64,000 nucleotides of DNA from Candidatus Bathyarchaeota archaeon. Its GTDB lineage: Archaea > Thermoproteota > Bathyarchaeia > Bathyarchaeales > Bathycorpusculaceae. Where the stretch lies: the NCBI GenBank assembly GCA_029881805.1, contig JAOULW010000009.1, positions 1-64,000 on the forward strand, in the 5' to 3' direction. The position numbers and the translations under genes are program-made. Positions 1-8,690 of this stretch are shown piece after piece. Position 1 is the first letter of the stretch; each line of letters opens with the position of its first letter. Below the pieces are notes generated by a model. It was given only the letters and a program-made list of their open reading frames with translations. It was not told the origin of the DNA and ran no database searches.

Positions 1-564
1 TTCTTGCAAGCGTTTTTCGCCAATCCTGAGAGTGTTTAGTGTTCGCTGTGCCTCCGAATCAAAAAGGTGATTTATGCCCTTGGCGACTGTGAGACATGCA
101 CTATACACCGCTTGAGGGTTTGCCTTCCAATCTCTTTTGTCTTTCTCATCTTCTTTGAAAATCTCAAGCCCGACAGTATGGCAACAGGGAAAACCTAGTT
201 TTTCTTCATTCAAACCCTCATATACTCCACGCATGACAAATCCTCTCTTGAGAAAGCCTCCCTTGGTTGAAGTCAGGTTGTGGGTCTGTATCACAAATTT
301 CTGCGTCTCGGCAGTAGATGGTTCTTGCCTAAAGAAAGCCCAGCGCTTTCGCTTCGGGTCTGATCGCTTGCATTCTACTGCTACAATATGCAAAGCTGTT
401 TCAAACAGAACTAAGGTTGCTTTTATGTCGAATGATTCATCTTTGGATATTGGGTACTCTTCAGTCTCGACACTCCAACCAGATTCCTTTATCTTTTCGG
501 CACAATACTTCTGGAAAAAGAATCCTTCTCTATTCAAAGCTTCGGTGAGGTCACTTTGTTCCAT
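1..564 (-). CDS. PD-(D/E)XK nuclease-like protein, C-terminus cut by window edge
   Basis: This frame reads on the minus strand from an ATG at 564 and stays open to base 1, giving 188 codons without a stop; its 3' end lies outside the window. Residues about 44-66 contain FDIKAT followed by a hydrophobic strand and then VAVECKR, so D46, E64 and K66 match the D-x(n)-E-x-K pattern of PD-(D/E)XK restriction-endonuclease-like enzymes. A DNA-cleaving role is inferred from this motif only. The neighbours, a second broken nuclease-like gene and a RelA/SpoT gene, suggest an accessory or defence region. A VRR-Nuc or Mrr-like relative is possible; I cannot place the family. Confidence 0.55.
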   Translation of the reverse strand, partial: MEQSDLTEALNREGFFFQKYCAEKIKESGWSVETEEYPISKDESFDIKATLVLFETALHIVAVECKRSDPKRKRWAFFRQEPSTAETQKFVIQTHNLTSTKGGFLKRGFVMRGVYEGLNEEKLGFPCCHTVGLEIFKEDEKDKRDWKANPQAVYSACLTVAKGINHLFDSEAQRTLNTLRIGEKRLQE

Positions 565-675
565 TTGCTGTCTATATTACTAATAGGTGCAATCTCTCTT
601 TAGTATTCCTATCTCTCCAAAATGATAGTAAGCGATACAAACAACTGCTATTGGAGTGCTTTGTCTACTAAATCC

Positions 676-1180
676 TACGCGTTCAGGAATTGAGTGTAGT
701 CCGTAAGAGGATTATCCAGCGTCGTCGTTACCCTTTCATCCCAAACATTCTTGTCTTGGAAATGGAAACAGAATGAATATATCGACCTTTTTCCTGCATC
801 TTTAATACTCATGCGTTTCTCAAGTTCAGAAGAAGGCACAATAAGAAACTTATAGCCGAAAGAACTTACCTTGTGTTAGCTTGAATGGGCAGATAGGTCA
901 AGAAGACGTAGAAATCGACCTTACCTTTGTTTCCATCGAATTTGACTTTCTTGATTTGTTGCCAACTATGGCCCACATGCCCACTTTTCCAAGTCCTGCC
1001 AATATAATATCTTGATTCTTTCACCTGGATTCCTACGTGTTTCTTTCCTTTGACAACCAGAAGGTCAACGCCGACATCATGAACTGGAAAGAACACTTCC
1101 AAGTCTTTCAGTTTATCAAATATCTCCTCTGCTACGATGCACTCGCCAGGTTCCAGGCTCCAGAGGTTACGGATGGGCAA
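676..1180 (-). pseudogene. Frameshifted PD-(D/E)XK-like endonuclease gene
   Basis: An intact frame begins at a TTG (1180), directly after a stop, and encodes 104 residues ending at 866. It carries HDVGVDLLVV and then HVGIQVKESRYY, the D...Q-x-K core of a PD-(D/E)XK-like domain. In a neighbouring frame the sequence continues without a stop from about 880 down to a TAG at 676-678, reading KVSSFGYKFLIVPSSELEKR and onward. The two pieces join as one protein if one base is gained or lost near 870-880. That makes this either a true pseudogene or an assembly error. No product can be predicted beyond a nuclease-like fold. Confidence 0.5.
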
Positions 1181-1317
1181 GGCGATTCACTATTGAAGCT
1201 GACAATGAAATATTTATGATTTCTCACTGTGGCGGCCGTTTGGCTTTCTGCCAAGCTCCCGCCGATGCGAGCACGGCTGTTTGCTAAGCCATAAACTCAG
1301 AAAACCAGTCTGCGCAA

Positions 1318-2457
1318 TCAGAAGTGCACGTGTGACAGTCTCTGCCGGTATTTTTCAACTATGGCAACATGACCTTTAGACCAGTGTTTCCGCCGAATTT
1401 CCCAATGTGCATCATCCATTAAGTCAAGAACATGTCTAATAACTCCGACATCATTCAAGCGGATACCGCTACTTAACTTCATTTCCTTGATATCGTGAGC
1501 TGAAATCTCATTCTCATATTCATCAAACATATGCAAAGCAGCATCAACTTTGCTATCTAGCTGAACTAGGGTGTTATATCCGAATTTTCTAAGTACTGAA
1601 ATAAGCATAGAATACCCGCTGCTACCGCACTCCTCGCGCTCTGGGAGCTTGTATCTAAGGTACGCTATCAGACTGTCAAGGTTAATCGCTTGGTTAACAT
1701 CGAATTTGCCCTTTCGAGCTTTTTCGACAAGTCCTGCTCGTGCTACTTCCACTCCTTTTTTGAAAAACTCGAAATGAGTGTCTGCTATGTAAAAAAGTCC
1801 AGCAAGTGCATTGAAGTCAATTATTGTCTCTGATGGGATGTCAAGCTCCTGTTTATAATCCAAGTGATGGGATACTGACGCCCATGCATCCATTAATATT
1901 GTACGAACTTGAATCTCACATGGAATATTTCTGATGTCATCATATCTAACTCCTTTACATTCTTCTGGAATTTTGACGATGTAATGGTCACTTGAATACC
2001 CAAATGGTGTTTCAGTTCGAGTTCGGGACGTATCCGACCTGACAATGCCGAAGTTAGCTGAGATAATTTTACCGATTCTCTTGAGGTCAGAACGGTAAAG
2101 ACAGATTATCCGAACGGCGGCAATATCAGTAATTATCTCAAATTGTTTTTCTCTGACTTGATTCCTTTTCACTTTTTCGTAGAAACTGTCGAAAGTCTTG
2201 ATTTTAGTTTTTCTGCAAGTCAGACTATGATATTTTATTTGGCTCTTCTCTAATGCTTCGCTTAGAATGTAGAGCACTTCGTCAACAAGCTTCTCGTAGG
2301 GTTTCTTTGACTGAAGATATTCCCGCTCCAGTTTCTGTTTGAAATCCTGTGTTGAAATATAATCTTCAGTCACACCGCAACACTGATTTACCTTATTGTG
2401 GTCGGCATATAAAACTTGGCAAATCTCATAAAGCTCCGCAAGAAGATGTGGTTGCAC
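1318..2457 (-). CDS. RelA/SpoT-domain (p)ppGpp synthetase-like protein
   Basis: The 379-residue protein has the RelA/SpoT synthetase signatures in order: a basic segment CRKTKIKTFDSF (about 81-92), DIAAVRIICLY (about 111-121, Asp of the ATP/Mg site), GYSSDHYIVKI (about 153-163, substrate-stacking Tyr) and CEIQVRTILMDAWASVSHH (about 180-198, catalytic Glu in ExQxR). No HD hydrolase or TGS domain is visible, so it resembles a single-domain small alarmone synthetase with an unassigned C-terminal 150 residues. It would transfer pyrophosphate from ATP to GTP/GDP, or to another acceptor as in toxic SAS proteins. The start is a GTG; an ATG ten bases upstream is out of frame. Such genes are sparse in archaea, so transfer is likely. 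It lies beside nuclease genes. Confidence 0.8.
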   Translation of the reverse strand: MQPHLLAELYEICQVLYADHNKVNQCCGVTEDYISTQDFKQKLEREYLQSKKPYEKLVDEVLYILSEALEKSQIKYHSLTCRKTKIKTFDSFYEKVKRNQVREKQFEIITDIAAVRIICLYRSDLKRIGKIISANFGIVRSDTSRTRTETPFGYSSDHYIVKIPEECKGVRYDDIRNIPCEIQVRTILMDAWASVSHHLDYKQELDIPSETIIDFNALAGLFYIADTHFEFFKKGVEVARAGLVEKARKGKFDVNQAINLDSLIAYLRYKLPEREECGSSGYSMLISVLRKFGYNTLVQLDSKVDAALHMFDEYENEISAHDIKEMKLSSGIRLNDVGVIRHVLDLMDDAHWEIRRKHWSKGHVAIVEKYRQRLSHVHF

Positions 2458-2520
2458 AGAAAATCATTCGGCTTTCTATGTGTTCTTTGACATATTAGGT
2501 ATGTCAAATACTTTGAAAAG

Positions 2521-2706
2521 CTAGCTAATAGTTTGGACTTCGGGAGATAGCCCCACTATCGCGCCAATTTTATATGAAGCAACTTCACAATTATTTTCAT
2601 TGACTCGGAAATGGGAACGGGTGTCAGCGACGTCTTTGTCGTTCATGTTTGTATCCCCAAAGATGACGGCATTGTTTCGTTGCTTCCGTTTCCTCCGAAA
2701 AGACAT
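2521..2706 (-). CDS. Possible small hypothetical protein (61 aa)
   Basis: An ATG-started frame of 61 residues lies between the RelA/SpoT gene and the ribosomal operon. It begins with a basic stretch (MSFRRKRKQR) and has no recognisable domain. It has the same orientation as the accessory genes upstream. It may be a chance frame. Confidence 0.2.
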   Translation of the reverse strand: MSFRRKRKQRNNAVIFGDTNMNDKDVADTRSHFRVNENNCEVASYKIGAIVGLSPEVQTIS

Positions 2707-2810
2707 TTGATTTTTAAATGAACTTCAGAAACCTATTTTCAACATCAGAAAACCGATATTTAATCCTATGTCAGGATTACAAGAGCATTGAACAATAATG
2801 AACCAGTAAG

Positions 2811-2820
2811 GTTTAAATAA
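2811..2820 (+). promoter_or_regulatory. TATA box of the S13 ribosomal/RNA polymerase operon
   Basis: GTTTAAATAA lies about 55 bases before the S13 start. Transcription would begin near 2843-2846, giving a leader of about 28 bases. It fits the archaeal TATA consensus and is the only strong promoter-like site upstream of the long operon. Confidence 0.6.
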
Positions 2821-2871
2821 AAAATGGTTTATTTCGTAGTTAGCTTCAAACAACCCACGGAAGACAAATAA

Positions 2872-3339
2872 ATGTCACAGGAATTCCGCCACATACTTCG
2901 AATAATAGACACAGACGTAGACGGTACTCTGAAAGCGTCTTACGCGCTAACCAAAATTAGGGGAATAAGCCTAAACCTCGCAAACGCTATACTAAAAAAA
3001 GCCGAAGTGAATCCAGAAGTAAGATCAGGATTTTTAACTGAAACAGAAATTGAAAGAATAGAAGGAATAATTAGTGAACCAACGAAGCATGGACTACCCA
3101 GCTGGCTCCTAAACAGAAGAAAGGATCTTGAAACAGGAAAGGACATGCATTTGATAACCGCGGATCTCGTTTTAAGATCAAAGATGGATATAGACCAAAT
3201 GAAAGAGATGAAATCATGGCGCGGATACCGCCACGCCTACGGATTAAAAGTACGCGGACAAAGAACCAAGACCACAGGAAGAAAAGGAAAAGCTCTCGGA
3301 GTCAAAAAGAAAGAATTTGTAAGACCAGGAGCCACGTAA
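2872..3339 (+). CDS. rps13: Small ribosomal subunit protein uS13
   Basis: This 155-residue protein matches archaeal uS13. It has the N-terminal FRHILRIIDTDVDG segment, the helix-hairpin ALTKIRGISLNLA (about residues 25-37) and the basic C-terminal RGYRHAYGLKVRGQRTKTTG region that contacts 16S rRNA and tRNA. It acts in the head of the 30S subunit. It opens the operon S13-S4-S11-RpoD and is followed two bases later by S4, so the genes are probably co-transcribed and translationally coupled. Confidence 0.97.
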   Translation: MSQEFRHILRIIDTDVDGTLKASYALTKIRGISLNLANAILKKAEVNPEVRSGFLTETEIERIEGIISEPTKHGLPSWLLNRRKDLETGKDMHLITADLVLRSKMDIDQMKEMKSWRGYRHAYGLKVRGQRTKTTGRKGKALGVKKKEFVRPGAT

Positions 3340-3341
3340 TT

Positions 3342-3911
3342 ATGGGTGACCCCAAAAAACAAAGAAAAAAATATACGACCCCACGCTTTCCATGGCGAAC
3401 CGACGCCTTACGAGAAGAACTCAAACTTATAGGTCAATATGGTTTACGGAACAAACATGAAATCTGGCGGCACGAAACAGCACTGTCAAAATTTAGAGGG
3501 ATAGCACGCTCACTCATAGGCAAAACACCTGAAGAACGCAAGACAATGGAAGATGAGCTTCTAATCCGCTTAAAAAAACTTGGTGTTCTCACTGAAACAG
3601 CAGCTCTAGACAACGTTCTAGACCTTACGATCGAGGACATTCTTGAACGCAGACTCCAAACAATTATTTTCCGAAAAGGTTTGGCCAAGTCAATTCACCA
3701 AGCCCGACAACTCATTACGCATGGGCACATAATGATAGAAAACCAAAGAGTGACAGTGCCAAGCTACATTGTGAGGAGAGAAGAAGAAAGCAAAATAGCA
3801 TATTCACCTCGAAGCCCACTTGTAAATGCAAATCATCCTCTACGCCAGACAATTGCAGTTGCTCCTTCAGCGAAAGCAGGTTCAGGAGACGCTCAGATTG
3901 AGGGAGAATAA
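3342..3911 (+). CDS. rps4: Small ribosomal subunit protein uS4
   Basis: The protein (189 residues) starts with [18 protein letters not shown], typical of archaeal uS4. It carries an S4 RNA-binding domain around residues 105-155 ([20 protein letters not shown], then RQLITHGHI). It is a primary 16S rRNA-binding protein that nucleates assembly of the 30S body. I chose ATG 3342, three bases after the S13 stop, because upstream in-frame sequence overlaps S13 and is shadow. Its TAA overlaps the S11 start by one base. Confidence 0.96.
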   Translation: MGDPKKQRKKYTTPRFPWRTDALREELKLIGQYGLRNKHEIWRHETALSKFRGIARSLIGKTPEERKTMEDELLIRLKKLGVLTETAALDNVLDLTIEDILERRLQTIIFRKGLAKSIHQARQLITHGHIMIENQRVTVPSYIVRREEESKIAYSPRSPLVNANHPLRQTIAVAPSAKAGSGDAQIEGE

Positions 3912-4315
3912 TGAGTAGTTCCAGCAGAAAAGTTGACAAATGGGCTGTCATTCACATCTACAGCTCCTATAACAACACTCTAGTCCACGTAACAGACATT
4001 TCAGGTGCGGAGACTATAGCCAGAGCATCGGGCGGAATGTTTGTAAAGGCAGACAGAATGGAATCTTCACCCTACGCAGCCATGCGCGCAGCTTCAGCAG
4101 CCGCAGAAGTGGCTAAAGACAAAGGAATAACAGCCATCCACATAAAAGTGAGAGCCCAAGGAGGCGCAGGACCAAGAACACCAGGCTCAGGCGCACAAGC
4201 AGCAATAAGAGCCTTAGCCAGAGCAGGGTTCCGCATTGGACGCATCGAAGAAGTCACCCCTATCCCACACGATGGAACACGCAGAGCAGGCGGAAGAAGA
4301 GGGAGAAGAGTCTAG
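3911..4315 (+). CDS. rps11: Small ribosomal subunit protein uS11
   Basis: A 134-residue uS11 with the conserved [20 protein letters not shown] opening, the glycine-rich [12 protein letters not shown] turn and the basic tail [13 protein letters not shown]. It forms part of the 30S platform near the Shine-Dalgarno helix. Its ATG overlaps the stop of S4 (TAATG), indicating tight coupling. A 92-base gap follows before rpoD, the largest break within this part of the operon. Confidence 0.97.
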   Translation: MSSSSRKVDKWAVIHIYSSYNNTLVHVTDISGAETIARASGGMFVKADRMESSPYAAMRAASAAAEVAKDKGITAIHIKVRAQGGAGPRTPGSGAQAAIRALARAGFRIGRIEEVTPIPHDGTRRAGGRRGRRV

Positions 4316-4407
4316 CAAACACGTGTTATTCTTTTCCTAATAGAAAAATTGAAATAATGCACTAGTATTCTATTGAACGGCACAGTGTTATTATGGACTA
4401 GCACGGA

Positions 4408-5244
4408 GTGTCGAAATTAGTGGAAATAGAAGTGCTCGAAAAAGATGACAAAAACATGCGTTTGCTCATTCGGGGAGTGGACGTTCCGTACATGAATGCC
4501 TTAAGAAGAACAGTGATTGCTGAAGTTCCATGTATGGCTATTGATGAAATTGTAGTAATTGAGAATTCCTCCACATTCCAAGATGAAGTCATAGCCCACA
4601 GATTAGGGCTTATCCCACTTAAGACTGATTTAGAAGGCTACAACTTACCTGAAGAATGCCCCTGTAAAAGCGAATTTGGATGCAACCTTTGCCGAGTCAC
4701 GCTCGCATTAGATGTAGAATCAAAAGAAAAAACAAGAACAGTATATTCAGGTGAATTAGAATCAGAAAACCCAAGCATAATACCAGTAAGCGACACAATC
4801 CCCATAATAAAACTAGCAAAAGAGCAGAAACTAAAGCTTGAGGCTTATGCAAGACTTGGAAAAGGAAAAAATCATGCGAAATGGCAGCCAGTTTCAATGT
4901 GCACACACAAATATTTCCCAAAAATAGAAATCTCGTGCAAAAAATGCGATGGTTGCGGAAAATGTGTGGAAATTTGTCCCAGAAAAGTTCTAGCCAAGAC
5001 TGGAAACAGAATAGAAATTCGGGATTTAATGGCATGCACGCTCTGTCAAGACTGCGTTGAGACTTGTCCACAGAATCCTCCAGCTGTAAAGATCACCTGG
5101 GAAGAAAACGCCTTCATATTCGCTCTAGAATCTACGTGTGTGCTTTCTCCGGAAAAAATCATGACAGAAGCAATCAAAATTTTGGATGGACAGCTAAAAG
5201 ATTTGGAGCGCCAAATCAAGGTGAAAAAGAGTGAGAAAGACTAA
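4408..5244 (+). CDS. rpoD: RNA polymerase subunit Rpo3/RpoD with ferredoxin-like insertion
   Basis: This is the archaeal counterpart of the alpha subunit, which nucleates polymerase assembly with RpoL, RpoN and RpoP. The dimerisation domain (DVPYMNALRRTVIAEVPCMA) is at residues 25-44. Domain 3 holds two cysteine clusters: CKKCDGCGKCVEICP (about 177-191) and CTLCQDCVETCP (about 210-221). Both look able to bind a 4Fe-4S cluster, so it belongs to the two-cluster RpoD type. Such clusters are thought to stabilise the subunit. The start is GTG. The C-terminus overlaps L18e by 14 bases. Confidence 0.96.
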   Translation: MSKLVEIEVLEKDDKNMRLLIRGVDVPYMNALRRTVIAEVPCMAIDEIVVIENSSTFQDEVIAHRLGLIPLKTDLEGYNLPEECPCKSEFGCNLCRVTLALDVESKEKTRTVYSGELESENPSIIPVSDTIPIIKLAKEQKLKLEAYARLGKGKNHAKWQPVSMCTHKYFPKIEISCKKCDGCGKCVEICPRKVLAKTGNRIEIRDLMACTLCQDCVETCPQNPPAVKITWEENAFIFALESTCVLSPEKIMTEAIKILDGQLKDLERQIKVKKSEKD

Positions 5245-5593
5245 AACGACGAATCCAGAGCTTATAGAACTTATTCGCTTCCTACGAAAGCAAAGCAGAG
5301 AAAACAAGGTTAATATTTGGCGTGACGTCGCTGAACGCTTGGCCAAACCGAACAGGAGACGGGTAGCTGTGAACTTGAGCCGTTTGAACAGATATACGCA
5401 AAAAAACGAAGCAGTTGTGGTTCCGGGCAAAGTGCTGGGAACAGGCCAAATAAACCATCCAATAACTGTGACAGCCTTTGCTTTTTCAGAAAAAGCAAGA
5501 CAGAAAATAAAAACAAAAAGGGGTAAATGCATATCCTTTCTTGACTTAATTAAGAAGAATCCGAAAGGCTCTCACGTAAAAATAATTGGGTGA
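5231..5593 (+). CDS. rpl18e: Large ribosomal subunit protein eL18
   Basis: This 120-residue protein matches archaeal L18e, with the segment NRRRVAVNLSRLNRYTQ and the core VVVPGKVLGTGQINHPITVT. It binds 23S rRNA on the 50S surface. It starts at a GTG inside the end of rpoD, an overlap of 14 bases that implies translational coupling. L13 follows five bases later, as in other archaeal operons of this type. Confidence 0.95.
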   Translation: MRKTKTTNPELIELIRFLRKQSRENKVNIWRDVAERLAKPNRRRVAVNLSRLNRYTQKNEAVVVPGKVLGTGQINHPITVTAFAFSEKARQKIKTKRGKCISFLDLIKKNPKGSHVKIIG

Positions 5594-5598
5594 AATAA

Positions 5599-6042
5599 AT
5601 GCAGACAATGAGCAAATCAGTCACCATAATAAACGCGGACGGTCTTATCCTTGGCAGAATGGCAAGCGTAATTGCTAAACGGCTACTAAGTGATGAGGAA
5701 ATAATAGTTGTAAACGCTGAAAAAGCCGTACTTTCAGGAAAAAAGAAAAGCAAAGTAATAGAGGCCAAAAGGTTCCTGGAAGTGGGACATTTAGAGACGG
5801 GTCCAGTCCATTACAGAAGGCCGGACAGAATACTCAGAAGAACCGTAAGAGGTATGTTACCGTACAAGAAAGCAAAAGGTAAGAAAGCTTACAAGCGGCT
5901 TAAGGTTTTTATCGGGGTCCCAGATAAGCTTAAAGACCAAAAAATGGAAACTTTGTTCGGTGTCCAAGCCAAAAAACTGACATGCTCCTACTTCACACTA
6001 GGTGAATTTGCGAAAGAGATAGGTTGGAGTTCAGGTGAATAG
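5599..6042 (+). CDS. rpl13: Large ribosomal subunit protein uL13
   Basis: A 147-residue uL13 with [14 protein letters not shown] near the N-terminus, [18 protein letters not shown] in the middle and a basic helix ([18 protein letters not shown]). It is an early-assembling 50S protein. A ribosome-binding GGGTGA lies five bases before the ATG at 5599; an alternative ATG three codons later would begin MSKSVTII. S9 follows two bases after the stop, preserving the L13-S9 pair. Confidence 0.95.
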   Translation: MQTMSKSVTIINADGLILGRMASVIAKRLLSDEEIIVVNAEKAVLSGKKKSKVIEAKRFLEVGHLETGPVHYRRPDRILRRTVRGMLPYKKAKGKKAYKRLKVFIGVPDKLKDQKMETLFGVQAKKLTCSYFTLGEFAKEIGWSSGE

Positions 6043-6044
6043 TC

Positions 6045-6455
6045 ATGCCCGCGAAGAAGATTTTGGTTGTTAGTGGAAAAAGAAAAACAGCGATAGCACG
6101 GGCTGTTGTTAAACCTGGAAATGGAAGAGTGCGCGTAAACAGAATTCCCATAGAGGTTTTTGAACCTAAAATTGCACGTGAAAAAATTATGGAGCCGCTC
6201 TTTCAAGCTGGAGATGAGATTTGGAAGCAACTGGACATAGACATAAAAGTCTCAGGCGGAGGCTACATGGGACAAGCAGAAGCATCAAGGATGGCTGTTG
6301 CAAACGCTCTATTAAAATGGACCAAAAGCGCACATTTACGCACAGTTTTTGCCAACTATGACAGAACAATGATTGTGGGAGACTCTAGAAGAAAAGAACC
6401 TAAGAAATTTGGAGGTCCAGGAGCGCGAGCCAGAGACCAGAAAAGCTACAGATAA
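6045..6455 (+). CDS. rps9: Small ribosomal subunit protein uS9
   Basis: A 136-residue uS9 with [20 protein letters not shown] at the start, [20 protein letters not shown] in the centre and the invariant C-terminal tail ending RDQKSYR, whose last residues reach the P-site tRNA. It sits in its usual order, L13-S9-RpoN. Confidence 0.97.
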   Translation: MPAKKILVVSGKRKTAIARAVVKPGNGRVRVNRIPIEVFEPKIAREKIMEPLFQAGDEIWKQLDIDIKVSGGGYMGQAEASRMAVANALLKWTKSAHLRTVFANYDRTMIVGDSRRKEPKKFGGPGARARDQKSYR

Positions 6456-6471
6456 GAAGGAGATGAATCAA

Positions 6472-6699
6472 ATGATTATACCGGTAAGATGTTTCACGTG
6501 CGGAAAACTAATCGGAGACAAATGGGAAGAATTTGCCAACAGGGTCAAGGCAGGAGAAAAGGCAGGTGACGTTCTCGATAACTTAGGAATTAAGCGGTAT
6601 TGTTGTAGACGCATGCTGTTGTCGCATGTAGAAATCATAGACGAAATCTTGCGCTTTTATGAAGAGGCTGAAAAACGAAAAGAGGCAAGACCTTATTAG
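6472..6699 (+). CDS. rpoN: RNA polymerase subunit Rpo10/RpoN
   Basis: The 75-residue product opens [12 protein letters not shown] and later has [16 protein letters not shown]. The CxxC and CC pairs bind the single zinc of archaeal RpoN, a small assembly subunit contacting RpoD and RpoL. ATG 6472 is preferred because AAGGAG at 6457-6462 is well spaced from it; the in-frame ATG at 6463 touches that site. It is followed by enolase. Confidence 0.95.
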   Translation: MIIPVRCFTCGKLIGDKWEEFANRVKAGEKAGDVLDNLGIKRYCCRRMLLSHVEIIDEILRFYEEAEKRKEARPY

Positions 6700-6721
6700 A
6701 GAAGTAAAAAAGGAGAAAGAA

Positions 6722-7975
6722 ATGTCAACAGTCATTGAAGACATAATTGCGAGGAAGGTTTTCAATAATCGTGGAGAAGAAACAATAGAAATTGATATTA
6801 TAACAACCTCTGGCTTTGGAAGAGTCTCTGCTCCCGCGGGGCAAAGCCGTGGAAAAGCTGAGGTAGTCTATTATCCGCAAAACGGGATAGATCAAGCACT
6901 AAAAAAAGTTGAAGAACTCATAGCGTCAGAAATTATCGGGTTAGATGCGGATTTCCAAGCAGAGATTGACAGGACTTTACATGAAATTGACGGTTCAAAA
7001 GACTTCAGAATAATAGGTGGAAACACTGCCTTTGCCATTTCCTTGGCCACTGCAGAGGCCGCTGCAAACTCTTATGGTCTTCTTCTTTTCCAATATTTAG
7101 GCGGGCATGTCGCTCACGAGCTTCCATATCCTCTTGGAAACGTGATAAGCGGTGGAAATCATACACAGGGGAAGTCTCCTGACGTGCAAGAGTTTCTTGC
7201 CTTGCCACACGGCGCTGAATCATTCTTAGAAGCCGCTACGGCTAATGCCCAAATTCATGGAAGAGTTGGCGCTATCCTCAAGAAGAGAGACAAGCTTTTC
7301 AACGGCGGAAGAAGTGATGAAGGGGCATGGGTTGCCAACATTGGAAATTCGGAGGCGCTTGAATCTCTAACTGAAGCATGTGAAGAAGTCAGCAACGAGT
7401 TGGGTTTTGGATGCCACCTAGGAATAGACGTTGCGGCGTCTTCAATGTGGAATGGCAAAAGAAAAGCCTACGTTTACCAAAGGGAAGGAAAAGAGCGAGA
7501 CGCTGGAGAACAGCTAGAATTTGTTTTGGGAATCATAAGGAAATATAATTTAGTCTACGTTGAGGACCCATTTAACGAAGAAGACTATGAAAGTTTTGCA
7601 GAGTTAACTAGAAAAACTAAAAATTGTCTGGTTTGCGGCGACGATCTGTTCACTACTAACAGTGAACGGTTGAGCCGTGGAATAAAAACGTGTGCAGCCA
7701 ACGCGGTGATAATAAAGGTGAATCAGGTTGGCACACTTACGGATGCTTGGGAAACAGTCGAAATGGCTAAAAGAAATGGATATCTGCCAGTAATGTCGCA
7801 TCGCTCAGGCGATACTTGTGACTGGCACATAGCTCATTTTTCTGTGGCCTTCAAGTGTCCCATAATAAAGACTGGAGTTGTTGAAGGAGCAAGGATTGCC
7901 AAAATTAACGAATTGATAAGGATAGAGGAGTTTTTGGGAGATAGAGCCAAAATGGCAAATCTCAAGATGCTTTAG
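6722..7975 (+). CDS. eno: Enolase (phosphopyruvate hydratase)
   Basis: This glycolytic/gluconeogenic enzyme interconverts 2-phosphoglycerate and phosphoenolpyruvate. The 417-residue length matches archaeal enolases. It shows the N-terminal ARKVFNNRGEETIEIDI, the metal-binding segments VYVEDPFNEED and LVCGDDLFTTN, the catalytic KVNQVGTLTDAWETV and the C-terminal MSHRSGDTCD. ATG 6722 follows the ribosome-binding AAAAGGAGAAAG. Further upstream in-frame sequence overlaps rpoN and is not needed. Its place between rpoN and rps2 is a standard archaeal arrangement. Confidence 0.97.
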   Translation: MSTVIEDIIARKVFNNRGEETIEIDIITTSGFGRVSAPAGQSRGKAEVVYYPQNGIDQALKKVEELIASEIIGLDADFQAEIDRTLHEIDGSKDFRIIGGNTAFAISLATAEAAANSYGLLLFQYLGGHVAHELPYPLGNVISGGNHTQGKSPDVQEFLALPHGAESFLEAATANAQIHGRVGAILKKRDKLFNGGRSDEGAWVANIGNSEALESLTEACEEVSNELGFGCHLGIDVAASSMWNGKRKAYVYQREGKERDAGEQLEFVLGIIRKYNLVYVEDPFNEEDYESFAELTRKTKNCLVCGDDLFTTNSERLSRGIKTCAANAVIIKVNQVGTLTDAWETVEMAKRNGYLPVMSHRSGDTCDWHIAHFSVAFKCPIIKTGVVEGARIAKINELIRIEEFLGDRAKMANLKML

Positions 7976-7987
7976 GAGGGTAAAAGC

Positions 7988-8686
7988 TTGCCAGAAGATG
8001 AAGAAATTGAGGAAATCACCGAAGAGGAAAAACCCCTAGAGGAGCCTGAAACAGCACCGACCGCTATGGAGGAAGAGCTACTAATGCCACAAGACACACT
8101 ATTGTCTGCTGGAATACACATTGGAACTAGAATGAAAACAGGAGACATGGAACAATTCATCTATCGCGTAAGACCAGATGGATTATTCGTCTTAGACGTT
8201 AAAAAAACGGATGAACGCATAAGAGTTGCCGCAAAATTTCTAGCACGTTTTGACGCATCGAAAATCGCCGCTGCTGCGGCGAGACTCTACGCACAGGAAC
8301 CTGTTAGAAAATTCTGTGAGATAACTGGCGCTACACAAGTAGTTGGACGGTTCATTCCAGGACTTCTATCAAATCCGTCGTATCCAAACCGAATAGAACC
8401 AGAAGTGCTTGTAGTTTCTGATCCAAGGGCAGATTTTCAAGCAGTTAAAGAGTCCTCATCAGTTGGCATACCAGTAGTGGCCTTGTGTAGCACAGACAAT
8501 GAATTCTCTGGAGTCGACCTAGTCATTCCCACAAACAACAAGGGCAGGAGAGCCTTGGCTGTAATCTATTGGCTCTTGGCACGACAGATACTTAGGGAGA
8601 GAGGAGAATTACCAGTTGATAAGAATCTGCCTTTGACAATTGAGGATTTTGAGGCCAAAATCTCAAGGGAAGAGGGGGAAACCTAG
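7988..8686 (+). CDS. rps2: Small ribosomal subunit protein uS2
   Basis: The product has 232 residues. An acidic N-terminal extension of about 30 residues (EDEEIEEITEEEKPLEE) precedes the conserved LLSAGIHIGTRMKTGDMEQF core, followed by YRVRPDGLFVLDV and a central segment ending VLVVSDPRADFQAV. It starts at a TTG preceded by GGAGGG with good spacing. uS2 binds late to the 30S subunit. Confidence 0.95.
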   Translation: MPEDEEIEEITEEEKPLEEPETAPTAMEEELLMPQDTLLSAGIHIGTRMKTGDMEQFIYRVRPDGLFVLDVKKTDERIRVAAKFLARFDASKIAAAAARLYAQEPVRKFCEITGATQVVGRFIPGLLSNPSYPNRIEPEVLVVSDPRADFQAVKESSSVGIPVVALCSTDNEFSGVDLVIPTNNKGRRALAVIYWLLARQILRERGELPVDKNLPLTIEDFEAKISREEGET

Positions 8687-8690
8687 AAGA

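Noticed and set aside
137-583. Plus-strand open frame of 148 residues
   Set aside because: It is antisense to the nuclease-like gene on the minus strand, has low-complexity Ser/Phe content and no domain.
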